39,070 bases of DNA from an uncultured Clostridium sp. (GTDB taxonomy: Bacteria; Bacillota; Clostridia; TANB77; CAG-508): NCBI GenBank assembly GCA_947302485.1, contig CAMYVO010000008.1:1-39070 (forward strand), given 5' to 3'. Below the pieces are notes generated by a model. That model was given only the letters and a program-made list of their open reading frames with translations, was not told the DNA's origin and made no database searches. Of this stretch, positions 7,364-17,129 are shown in pieces (positions within the stretch are counted from its first letter, which is position 1; every line of letters starts with the position of its first letter). The position numbers and the translations under genes were made by a program.

Positions 7364-7412
7364 AAAATGTGAAACATTTTGCTCTATTTTAGAGTATTTT
7401 GTTTCACATTTT
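7364..7412 (-). terminator. Terminator after the AbiEii-type gene
   Basis: A perfect 13-bp outer stem (7364-7376 with 7400-7412) with an inner CTCT/AGAG helix lies immediately after the toxin gene stop (7416), with T-rich sequence after it. Confidence 0.75.
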
Positions 7413-7415
7413 TGT

Positions 7416-8363
7416 TTATATAATATTTTTATTGTTTATTATTTCATTTAAAGTATTCTTTACTTCACTAATTTCTATTTTATATTTGTCATTTAATACA
7501 TATTTGTTTTGCATATTTTCAAATTCCTTTAATAATTCCTCATTAAAGTCTTGTTTCAAATATGTAAAATCTTTTATATTAATATTTGCATCTATTCCAC
7601 CTTTTCTAATGCTTTCCTCTTGCCTTTTATATAAAATTAATTGTTTTAATTCTTCTTTATTTCGTAACAATTCTTTGATTTCCTTTGTTTGTGCTAGTAT
7701 TGTAATATCATATAAATGCTTTGATGTATCTTTATACATATTTCTAATATAATAGAACTCTGCTGCAAAAACTTTATCTATAAACATTCTTTCTAGCTTA
7801 ATAATGTTTATATCAAAATTAGATATTCCAAATTGTTCTTTTAATATCTTTCTTTCATTTTCATTGGCTAGTTTATATATAAGTGGTTCAATATTATATC
7901 TTTTATATGGCTCACTAACAGTAAAAGATGTTGCTTCTACTTGTATAATTCCTGCTCTATGTAGTGGATCTTTGCTAGTATCATAAATAGAATTGTATCT
8001 GTATATTCCTGTAACACTTCCTTTGTTATCAATACACTCATCTTTTGATAATTCTAATCCTTCTATTTCATAACCTAAAGCTGACTCCTTTAGTCTATTT
8101 TTATTTTTAGTATTTGATTGTTCAGTAAGAACTTTTACTGTTAAGTCTATATCTTCTGAAAAACGATTCATTGTGTCTAATATTTTATATACTGCTGTTC
8201 CACCTTTAAAATATGCTTGTAATTCATCTTGATTTTTTGATAATTCTTTCAATATTGTACATACATAATAATCTTTTTCAATAATATCAGAGTCTATTCC
8301 AGTTCTTGTATTTAAGTTATCAATAAATTCTCTAAATAATTCTTTATTTAAATGTAAATTCAT
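7416..8363 (-). CDS. AbiEii/AbiGii-type nucleotidyltransferase toxin
   Basis: This 315-residue protein belongs to the AbiEii toxin family, the nucleotidyltransferase half of type IV toxin-antitoxin and abortive-infection systems. The signature is YFKGGTAVYKILDTMNRFSEDIDL near residues 50-75: GG-T for nucleotide binding and D-I-D for the metal site. Known relatives modify tRNA or other targets with nucleotides and arrest growth on phage infection. The first ATG (8369) abuts AGGAG with no spacing, so the ATG at 8363 is preferred. The partner antitoxin gene ends 9 bases upstream, giving a coupled operon. Confidence 0.87.
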   Translation of the reverse strand: MNLHLNKELFREFIDNLNTRTGIDSDIIEKDYYVCTILKELSKNQDELQAYFKGGTAVYKILDTMNRFSEDIDLTVKVLTEQSNTKNKNRLKESALGYEIEGLELSKDECIDNKGSVTGIYRYNSIYDTSKDPLHRAGIIQVEATSFTVSEPYKRYNIEPLIYKLANENERKILKEQFGISNFDINIIKLERMFIDKVFAAEFYYIRNMYKDTSKHLYDITILAQTKEIKELLRNKEELKQLILYKRQEESIRKGGIDANINIKDFTYLKQDFNEELLKEFENMQNKYVLNDKYKIEISEVKNTLNEIINNKNII

Positions 8364-8372
8364 TTTCATCTC

Positions 8373-9020
8373 CTATCTTGCTAGGACAAGTATTTTATTT
8401 ATAACTGTTCTACTTTTTGTATCCATAGCATATTTAATTATCTTTTCAAAATCCAAATCATTTTCTTCAATGAAATTATAAATTATTTCATCTGGATTAT
8501 CTACTTCAATTCCTATGTTGTCTTTATTCTCTATTAAGTCAAATAATTGCAAATACTTATAATTCTCATTGTTTATCTCGATTTTTGGTTTTCTAATTAT
8601 AACATTTAAGTTTTTGTTTTCATATTTATTAAAATTTTTACATTCATTTGTTGCAATGTCTATAATATTTGGAACTTGTGTAGTTAAATGAGCTTCATTA
8701 AAAAGTTTCGCTCCTGTAACATATCCTTTTATATTTCCATCTTTGTCCATTATATATTTGTATTGAATAATTTGTCTATTTCCTAATAACATCTTACCAA
8801 ATATGTTTTCATTTGGAATATAATAAATACCTTTATATGCTGTTTCTATAATACCTTCTTTATTCATTCTATTTAAAATTGCTTTAACATTATTGAAAAC
8901 CTTTTCTTTATCATTTTCATTGTAAAATTTAATGATGTATTCTTTTATTTCCTCAATAAAAATTGGTATTCCTTTTTCATTCTTATTTATATATTCTAAC
9001 ACCATATTATAGCAATTCAT
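8373..9020 (-). CDS. AbiEi-type antitoxin / transcriptional regulator
   Basis: This protein of about 215 residues has an N-terminal winged-helix region (IKEYIIKFYNENDKEKVFNNVKAILNRMNKEGII, then AYKGIYYIP), the hallmark of AbiEi-like or DUF6088 antitoxins. A C-terminal alpha/beta domain includes GYVTGAKLFNEAHLTTQVPNIIDIATNE, a strongly typical segment. It is expected to neutralise the downstream AbiEii-type toxin and repress the shared promoter. A GTG at 9029 is also in frame, but GAGGTG suits the ATG at 9020. A near-consensus promoter lies 63-91 bases upstream of that start. Confidence 0.82.
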   Translation of the reverse strand: MNCYNMVLEYINKNEKGIPIFIEEIKEYIIKFYNENDKEKVFNNVKAILNRMNKEGIIETAYKGIYYIPNENIFGKMLLGNRQIIQYKYIMDKDGNIKGYVTGAKLFNEAHLTTQVPNIIDIATNECKNFNKYENKNLNVIIRKPKIEINNENYKYLQLFDLIENKDNIGIEVDNPDEIIYNFIEENDLDFEKIIKYAMDTKSRTVINKILVLAR

Positions 9021-9082
9021 TTTTCTCACCTCTTTATTACTATTTTATGATTATTTTTTTGTTTTATTCATATTCTAGTAAT

Positions 9083-9111
9083 ATTTTAGCATCTTTTTCG
9101 CCATTTGTCAA
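9083..9111 (-). promoter_or_regulatory. Near-consensus promoter of the toxin-antitoxin operon
   Basis: TTGACA (9111-9106), a 17-base spacer and TAAAAT (9088-9083) on the minus strand. Part of the spacer, TCGCCATTT on the plus strand, is repeated directly at 9172-9180 next to the glucan synthase stop codon. Confidence 0.8.
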
Positions 9112-9182
9112 ATGTTTTGGTGTTTTATATATATGTAAGAGTATCAATATTTTATAGGTGTATTGATGTTATCGCCATTTTC

Positions 9183-12100
9183 TTACTTTGGCTTGATTTC
9201 AAGCATATTTGCCAAAAACTGTCCACAAGAACAATACTCATGTGTGTATTGTCCTCCATTTTCTCTTACCCCAGGAAGATATGCTTTTATATATCCAGGT
9301 TCTAATTTACCTTTATCAAAAGGAGGGTCCAACAATTTTATAATTCCGCTTTCTTTATCTAATAGATGATTTTCTAAACTTTCCATTGAAATATATTTTT
9401 TATCATTATCACCAGCATTTGAAAGAACAGACCAACTTTGAGAAATACTATCTATTCTGCACTCCTCATTTTCAATACTACCTAGTACATCGCCATCATC
9501 TGTAAATGCCCTTTTAAACCATCTACCATCCCAACCATTTGTATTTAATACTCTTTTTATATTTTCTTTTATTTTTTCATATTTTTCCATAAGCTCACTT
9601 TCATTTTTCTTTTTACAAACTGGAATCCATCTATCTAAAATATTATATAAGAAAAATCCAAGCCATACACTTTCTCCTTTTCCCTTATTTCCAACTGTAC
9701 TAAAGCCATCATTCCAATCTCCGCTACCAATTTTAGGTAATCCATTTTCTCCAAAATTAAGTGATTTTTCTATAGCTTTTTTGCAATGCTCGTAAATTGT
9801 TCCATATACATTTGAAGCTTTATATTCTTCATATTTTTCATCTTCGTTTTCTTCTAATGGCTTACCTTTTAAATATGGTATTTTTTCATCTAATATACTA
9901 TAGTCTCCTGTAAATTCTAGATATTCTTCTGTAACAAAAACAAACCATAATAAATCATCAGAAAACCTAGTTCTTATTCCTCTATCTACAATGTCATGCC
10001 ACCAATGCTCTACATCTCCTTCTACAAATTGATGAGAAGCATGTTTTATTATTTGATTTTTCATAAATTTTGGTGAAATATATTTTAATCCTAAGGAATC
10101 TTGCAGTTGATCTCTAAATCCAAAAGCTCCTCCGTGATTGGTAAAATCCGCTTCTAGCCCATAATCTTGACACAATAGTTTGATAAACAAGCCATCCATT
10201 CAGCATAATATTCATTGATTCTACTGGTGTATTTATTTTTACTCTTCTTAGTAAATCCTTCCAATATTTTTTTACATTCTCTAATTCATTAGTACAATTA
10301 GCTATATTTGAATACTTATAAACAATATCTTGAATATCTATAATTTTTTCATCTTCACCTAGCATAATGCTTAAGGATTTAGACCCAAACGGTTCAAGTT
10401 TTACATTTATTTCCATCGCAATACACGAGCTTTGACCAATCGAATTTTCTCCTGAAAATTGAACTTTAGATAGTCCATCAGGATTTTCTATACTTCCAGT
10501 TCCAATAAACTCTTTTTTACTTCCAGTATATGAAGTTATATATTCACTTGATGAAACATATGCAAAATTTCCTATTTCATTTTTATACATGTTCTTTGCA
10601 AAAATTATATTTTTATTAAAATTCATATCTATAAATCCATTTGAGAAAAGTTCATCTTCTCCCAATACTGGTTTTATATAGTAAACTAATTTTATGTTTC
10701 GCTTTTCTGGAGTTAAATTTTTTAATTTTATTAAACTAATTTTTATACTTTCATTCCTAGGAACAAAAACTTCCACCTCTTGCTCCACGCCAAAACTTGT
10801 ATGATAATAATTTGCATATCCAAAACCATAAGTTATAAAGTAATCATTATCATCTGGTTTTGGATTCTTCCCTAGTGACCAAGTATCTCCCGTGTTTTTA
10901 TCTTTTAAATAAATAATTTCTGATGGATTATCAAATAAGCTGTTATTTGACCATGCAGATATTCTATTTAATCTACTATTCTTATTCCAAGTAAATCCAC
11001 CCATATTTTGAGTAACTATGCTTCCAAATTTTTCATTTGCAATTACATGACTCCATGTTGTTGGTAATTTATGATTTTTATTAACTCTAATTATATACTC
11101 TTGTCCATCTTCTGCAAATCCACCATATTCATTATAGTACTGAAGATTATTCATAAAATTACTATTTGTATTTTCTGGATACTGTTTTATAATATTTTGC
11201 TTATCTTTCTCAAATCCAATATTTTCAATACTATCTAGATATTCTTCTTCTTTATCTTGCAAGCTGTTTTGTATAGTTCCTTCTTCTGGAAGAATCCATA
11301 AATTTGATATAAATTCAAATAATCCTTCTTCTTTAATATCATTTTTATTTAATAAGAAAATTCCTCCATATAGATTTCGTAAATAACCTAAATTTTTATT
11401 TAAAATTTCTTCTAAAATTTCATTATTTACATATCTCTCATATGAGTTTTCTTCTTCATCTATAATAACTAAATCAATTATAATATTTTTTATTCTAAAA
11501 TATTCATATGCCTTTAAGCATTCTCTTACAACTCCTATATCACTTGTACTTTTTACTTTAACAAGCAATATTGGTAAATCCCCTGATATGCCATATTTCC
11601 ATAGTTTATTTTGTTTATATTCTTTTTTGGGTAATCTATTAATATATAATTTTTTAAATGGATTTTGAAATAACAATAATGATAACATTTTTTGATAATT
11701 TTTTATATCCTGACTGTTTATTCCTAAATACCTTGCTTCTTCTTCAACCTTAACTTTAGATAGGTCAAAAACTCTTTTTATATTTTCATTATTTTTATAT
11801 TTAGCTAGAAGTTCTTTTACTTTTTCTTTTTCTTCTGAAATTCCTATTATTAAATTCAAATATACCGTTTTGCCCGGTTCTATTTTTATAGTTCTTTTTA
11901 AGGCTACAATTGGGTCTGTAACCAGTCCAATACTTTTAGAAAAAGGAATTGAATCTTTTACCTCTTTGGGAATTCCGCGAATTTTCCTTGTCATATAATC
12001 TTTCTTTATCTATTTCATATTCTAAATCTCCAATTGCTTCGCTATCTGAATACAAGTTTACACCTAGATAAATAGGTTCTATATCTCCTCTTTTATTTCT

Positions 12101-15100
12101 TTTAATTAAAATAGATTCCGTATCTTCTATCATTTCATATTTTAAGAAAAGGTTATTAAATGCCATATGACTATAATCTTGACTTTCCTTTGAAATTACA
12201 GGTTCAAAGCATCCAGTAACTTCTAATATTTCATCTGTTGTACCCGTATTTTTAAGCTCTATTCTTCTAATTTCTATAGGACTATCTGGTGCAAGTACCA
12301 CTTTTACTGTAGTTTCTATATTCTCATCATTTCTTATAATTTTATTTTGATCTGGCATAAAATGGATTTCGTACCTGTCACTTTTATTATTTTCTTTATT
12401 ATAGAAAGTTGACCAAACTTTATTAGATTTAATATTTTTGATAAAGAAAAATATTCCTTGATGATCTTCACTAGTTTCTTTAAATCGGTTTACAACAATA
12501 TCTTTATATTTACTATATCCTTCTCCTTTATCATTCATAATAATGGAATATTCATCATTTGCTATTACATTAATATTCTGAACACTCGGGTTTATTTTTG
12601 TATATATCCTTTGGGCATAATTGTCATATCCTAGGTATTTAACTTTTTCTACTTTTTCTTTTCTCTCTTTAGTTATTATAATATTTTCTGGCATTCTTTC
12701 TTGAAGTAAAATTTCTACTGCTTTAATTTCTGGATTGCTCATAAATCTTTCTTGTAATATATTATCATTTATTAGATTATTTATAGATAATAATATAAGA
12801 GCTTGATGATGTGCCATATATGTTTTTACTTCTATGCTCTCTTTTCCAAGAGGTACTCTTTCCGGAGTATAGTCTATTGCCTCATAAAATCCATATTCAT
12901 TGTACATTCCTTTTCTTTCTAATTCTCTTAGATTACTTATTACCTTATTTGGTTCATCTACTATAGCCAAAACACTTCCATATGTTGATACTACCCTTTC
13001 TTCACTAAGTCCTCTTTTTAGTCCAAGCCATGGTATACCAAATGCTTTATATTGATAATTTCCGTGCAAATCCTTTAAATTAAATGCAGATTCAGATATT
13101 CCCCAACAAGATCCAAGTTTCTTTGCATATTTTTCTTGAGAAAAAATCATAAACTTGCAAGATTCATCAAGTAAGCTTCCTGGATAACGTTTTATATTTA
13201 TATTAGGCATTAAATACTCAAATGCTGTTCCAGACCACGAAACAAGCCCTTTGTATTTTTCAAGTACAGTTAAAGTTCTACTAAGGTTTTTCCAGTGTTT
13301 TGATGGGACATCTTTTTTTGCTATTGCAATTAAACTTGTTTGTCTTGCTTCAGAAGCAAGTAAATCATAATACGTATCTGTTAATTTTCCTCTTTCAACA
13401 TCATATCCAATAGAAAAAAGTCCCTTCTCTTTTGAATATAGAACACTAAAATCTGTTTGTTCAATTAAGTAATTAATCTGTGTTATTAATTGTTTTATTT
13501 TATCATTATTTTCCTTTGATTCTAAAAATTTTTTTAATGTAAATAAATAACCGTATAAAATTTCCGCTATCTACACTTGATATATATCTTGGAATAAGTG
13601 GCTGTAAAGTTTTTGTATTATACCAATTGTATAAATGTCCATTCCATTTTGATAAATTAGAAATGGTATTAATTGATTTTTCTAATAAATTTATACATTC
13701 TTCTTCACTAATGTATCCTAAATCAAATGCAGAAATAATAGAAAGTAGTCCTAGTCCAATATTTGTAGATGATGTCCTATTTACTATTTTATTTTTTCTA
13801 TCTTCTTGAAAATTGTCTGGCGGTAAAAAGTTGTTTTCTTCATTCATATACAATTCAAAAAATTTCCAAGTTCTTTTTCCTACCTCTAATATATATTCCT
13901 TATCTTCATTCGATAATTTTTTTGACATATCTTTTTCTTTATTTTTCTTACTAATTTTCCATGAAATCATTGGTCCAAATATCCACAAAACAGCTAATAT
14001 ATATATAGGTATTTTAATTATTAAATTACTACTATTCCATATTAATAAAACACTTAAAAAACCAGCTATAACATTTATGAACATTTCTTTATAAAAAGAA
14101 TATAAACTTGTTTTTAATATTTGTTCTGCTTCCTCTGAAGTAGTCCATTCCAATAAGTTTTCTTTTGATATATACATTCTATATAATGTTTTTATAATTG
14201 CATTAAAAGAAATATATGCCTTGTGTGGGACTAAGCTTATTCCAATAATTCCTCTAAGAAAGCTTCCTTGCAGCACACTAAAATTTTTTTCAAATGTTTT
14301 TTGTTTTTTTATCCCATCCTTTTTAAAAATAATATAGTTTAAATAGTCCAAAATTGTTGGCATTACAATACTAATTAGTGTTATTAGTAAAAATATAGTT
14401 GTATTAATGTTGAAACTTGCACTATATACCAAAAGAGTAAATAAACTAAATAATGCAAAAATTTCCAAAGTGCTTCTTCTTAAATTATCTAATATTTTAA
14501 ATTTTGATATTATTCCGTAGAGGATTATTAACTAAATGTCCTTTTTTATCTCTTACTTTATTTTTGAGCCACATTAGTATTTGCCAATCACCACGAATCC
14601 AGCGATGAAGCCTTGTTATATATGAATTATATTTATATGGATAGCCATCCATAAGCATTACATCTGATACAAGTCCACATCTTAAATAATTTCCTTCTAG
14701 TAAATCATGGCTTAAAACAGTATTTTCTGGTATTTGATTATTTAATATTTCTTCAAATACTTCTAAATCATAAATTCCTTTTCCTGTAAAAATACCTTCT
14801 CCAAAATTATCTTGATAGGTATCTGATATTGCATTTGTATATGAATCTGTACCTCCTGCACCTGCAAATATTTTTGTAAATAGACTCATCTGTACAACTT
14901 CTAAATCAATCCCAATTCTTGGCTGCATTATAGCATGCCCATCTACTATAGCTGTTGTTTTATCATTTAATACAGGCTTGTTTAGAATATGAGCCATAGC
15001 TCCTATTAATTCTAGACCTGAATTTAAAACCAAATCAGTATCTGCATCCAAAGTAATTACATATTTTATTTTTGGTAATACATTTTTTTCATTTTCATTT

Positions 15101-16926
15101 AAAAAATCTTCTAAAGTATTTGTATAAAAATCACTTTGTTTGTTGCCTAGTAAAAATTCATTAAACTGGTTAATAAATCCTCTTTTTCTTTCCCACCCTA
15201 AATAAGATTTTTCCTTTGTATTCCATTTTCTTTTTCTATATACAAATTGAAATTTTTCAAGTCCTGTTTGTTTGTATTTTTCATTGAGTTTTCGAACTTC
15301 TTCTTTTCCTGTATTTATTATCTCCTCATCAAATTCTTCTTTCTCATTTTTTGATGATGTACAATCTCCAAGCAATGTAAAATATATATTTTCACTTTTA
15401 TTTGCTAAATAAAACACTTCAAGTTTAGATATTAATTTTTTTACTTTTTCTTTATCTTTTACTATTGTTGGTATTATTACCATACATGCAAGTTCTTCTG
15501 GAACTCCTTTAGATAAATCAAGCTTTGGAATTATTTTTGGCTTTACTATTTTACCTAAAATATATTGCATGCATTGAATTACGATCTCTGTAATTGGTAT
15601 GAATAATATTAAAAATGTTAATATTGTTAATGGAATATTATATACTTTATAGTACATATTTATAGACAATAATAAATCTATAACAATAGATAAAAATGTT
15701 ATAGAAAAAATATATTGTCTTTCTTTATATTTTTTTTCTTTTGCATCACTTTTATTTGATACTTGTAATGTATTTAATAACCTCTGTTTTCCATTTGATA
15801 TTAAATAATATCCTATATGAGCCTTTTTATTTATATTTATTTCTTCTCCATTATTTATCTCTTTTTTTGCAAGTTCTAATGCTTTTTTAGCAATATAGAT
15901 TTCAGATATTTTAGTTTTTCTTGATAACTGTTTAATCTGATTTCTATAATATTCTTTTGTACTAAAATCCATTTTCTCATAAGTCTCAGATGGATCTTGT
16001 TTTAATATTTCTTCTACTCCATTTATTTTTTCAAATATTTCTAGAAAATTTATTCTTTGCATGTCTTTTATACTTTTTATGGCATTTCCTATTTGCACTT
16101 TTTTTACTGCTATATCAAAATGCTCTTTTTTTATAACATCAGATGCAGTTAATCCCATTTTATTTACTTGTTCTTCTAATATTTTTACAAATGCATTTGC
16201 TTTTTTACCATACTTTTTTAACCTATATGACATGTATTCAATGAATGGATACTTCATTTCAGAATGAAAATTTACTTTTTCTAGATATTGTTTGCTCATT
16301 TTAAAATTTTGTACAGACTTGTTTTTATTTTCTACTAATCTTTCAATTATATTTTCTACTTTGTATTTTTGAACCTGTGAAGAATATATTTTTTCGCATA
16401 CACTTGCTATATTATCAATTAATGCAATTTTTATAAATATATTAATATTCCAAATTTCTTCCATATTCAAAGTTTTTTTGTTCTGATATGCTTTGATATA
16501 ATCTGAGATATCTTTTGCCTCTATACACCCATTAGTATATGCTACAATTTCAGATGCAAGTATATATATTCTTGCATATCCTTTTTGCTCTCCATTAGAT
16601 ACACCTAAAAAATTTAAATACTTTTTTAAAGGTAATTCTTTAATTATACCTTTAAACTCTTCTTCTACTATATAATAGTTATCTAAAAGCCATTCTCCAG
16701 CAGGATGAATTTGGATTCCTTTTTTTAGGTGTGATGATAGTAATTCATATGTTTTTGTAATAAATTCAAAGTTTTCTTCCAGGCTAAAAATAGGGTATGT
16801 TTCTTTACTAGAATTATTTTGTAAAACATGATCAGATGCAAGTTTTTCTAAATGTTCTTCAAGTTGTTTTTTTTCTAAAACTATTCCTTTTGGTTTAATT
16901 GCCTTAACTAATTTCAAATTTTTCAC
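9183..16926 (-). CDS. Cyclic beta-1,2-glucan synthase-like protein (GT84-GH94), read through four CGG +1 shifts
   Basis: Five consecutive frames join into one 2,579-residue protein if the C of each in-frame CGG at 14517, 13553, 11977 and 10134 is skipped. The order is that of the NdvB/ChvB family: a helical N-terminus, membrane helices near 400-455, a glycosyltransferase with LDADTDL, FTGKGIYD and HRWIRGDW, more membrane helices near 815-900, a glycoamylase-like region with YYDLLASEARQTSLIAIAK and GSLLDESC, then a GH94 phosphorylase domain with SGFYQSGGAFGFRDQLQD and GSGDWNDGF (catalytic Asp). Length is close to the family's roughly 2,800. It should build and trim a surface beta-glucan at the membrane. 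The GDWND residues lie after the fourth CGG, so an unshifted product would be inactive. The start has AAGGAGTG. Family certain; exact polymer not. Confidence 0.88.
10132..10134 (-). other. CGG +1 frameshift site 4 of the glucan synthase gene
   Basis: In frame the message reads TAC CAA TCA CGG AGG, then stops six codons later. Skipping the C gives TCA, GGA, GGA, GCT and restores SGFYQSGGAFGFRDQ, one of the most conserved stretches of GH94. This fixes the shift to the base: +1 at CGG, next residue Gly. Confidence 0.95.
11975..11977 (-). other. CGG +1 frameshift site 3 of the glucan synthase gene
   Basis: In frame: AAT TCG CGG AAT, then a stop about 13 codons later. Skipping the C gives GGA ATT CCC and continues into IPKEVKDSIPFSKS and on through 600 residues of the family. 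Confidence 0.9.
13551..13553 (-). other. CGG +1 frameshift site 2 of the glucan synthase gene
   Basis: In frame: TTT ATA CGG TTA, then a stop after 15 codons. Skipping the C gives GGT TAT TTA and restores SGNFIGYLFTLKKFLESKE, matching the usual SGNxxGYLxTLK pattern. It is the only site followed by T rather than A. Confidence 0.92.
14515..14517 (-). other. CGG +1 frameshift site 1 of the glucan synthase gene
   Basis: In frame: CCT CTA CGG AAT, then a stop after five more codons. Skipping the C gives GGA ATA ATA TCA and restores NPLGIISKFKILDNLRRS, matching the family pattern NPLxxxSxxKIxDNLRRS. Confidence 0.93.
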
Positions 16927-16978
16927 TCCTTAATATGTAATTTGAAATTAGTTTTACCAATTTAGGGATTTATATACG

Positions 16979-17121
16979 AAAATTTGCCATTAGGGACGGA
17001 GCATTTTGGCAATTTTTCAAAATAAATATTAAAAAGGAATTATAATAATTTTAAAAATTAATATAATTCCTTTTATTTTTCTTTAAATTGCCAAAATGCT
17101 CCGTCCCTAATGGCAAATTTT
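16979..17121. repeat. MITE-like palindromic element
   Basis: Two perfect 37-bp arms (16979-17015 and 17085-17121) flank a core that is itself a nested palindrome (17032-17044 with 17062-17074). The arms contain TTAGGGACGGAG and are GC-richer than the surroundings. No ORF is inside. This resembles miniature inverted-repeat or REPIN-type elements, which often carry GGGACGG arms in Firmicutes. It lies 8 bases after the surface-protein stop and 52 bases before the glucan synthase start, and would also work as a transcription terminator. Confidence 0.8.
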
Positions 17122-17129
17122 TTATTTAA

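Larger units (their letters stand above)
6847..7415. other. Structured noncoding stretch of the island
   Basis: About 570 bases without a normal-sized gene. It holds a strong stem at 6962-7003 (AGGCGTAATA with TATTACGCCT, extended by ATCC/GGAT after a bulge), a locally GC-richer block around 7017-7042, a possible 35-residue ORF on the minus strand (7087-7194), and two hairpins at the right end that look like terminators. No match to a known RNA family was recognised. It could carry a small RNA, a second transfer or recombination site, or remains of deleted genes. Confidence 0.4.

Noticed and set aside
9098-9180. Direct repeat TCGCCATTT as the attachment site of the island
   Set aside because: Nine bases in AT-rich DNA is too short, one copy is inside a promoter spacer, and no matching copy was found near the left side of the island.
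14515-14517. CGG reassigned to another amino acid
   Set aside because: Reassignment alone would keep the frame. Here the frame is lost at each site unless a base is skipped.
9183-16926. Glucan synthase-like region as a pseudogene or as five separate genes
   Set aside because: All breaks fall on CGG with the same +1 repair, no other lesion is present in 7.7 kb, and the joined protein has every family motif in order. The internal starts lack ribosome binding sites.
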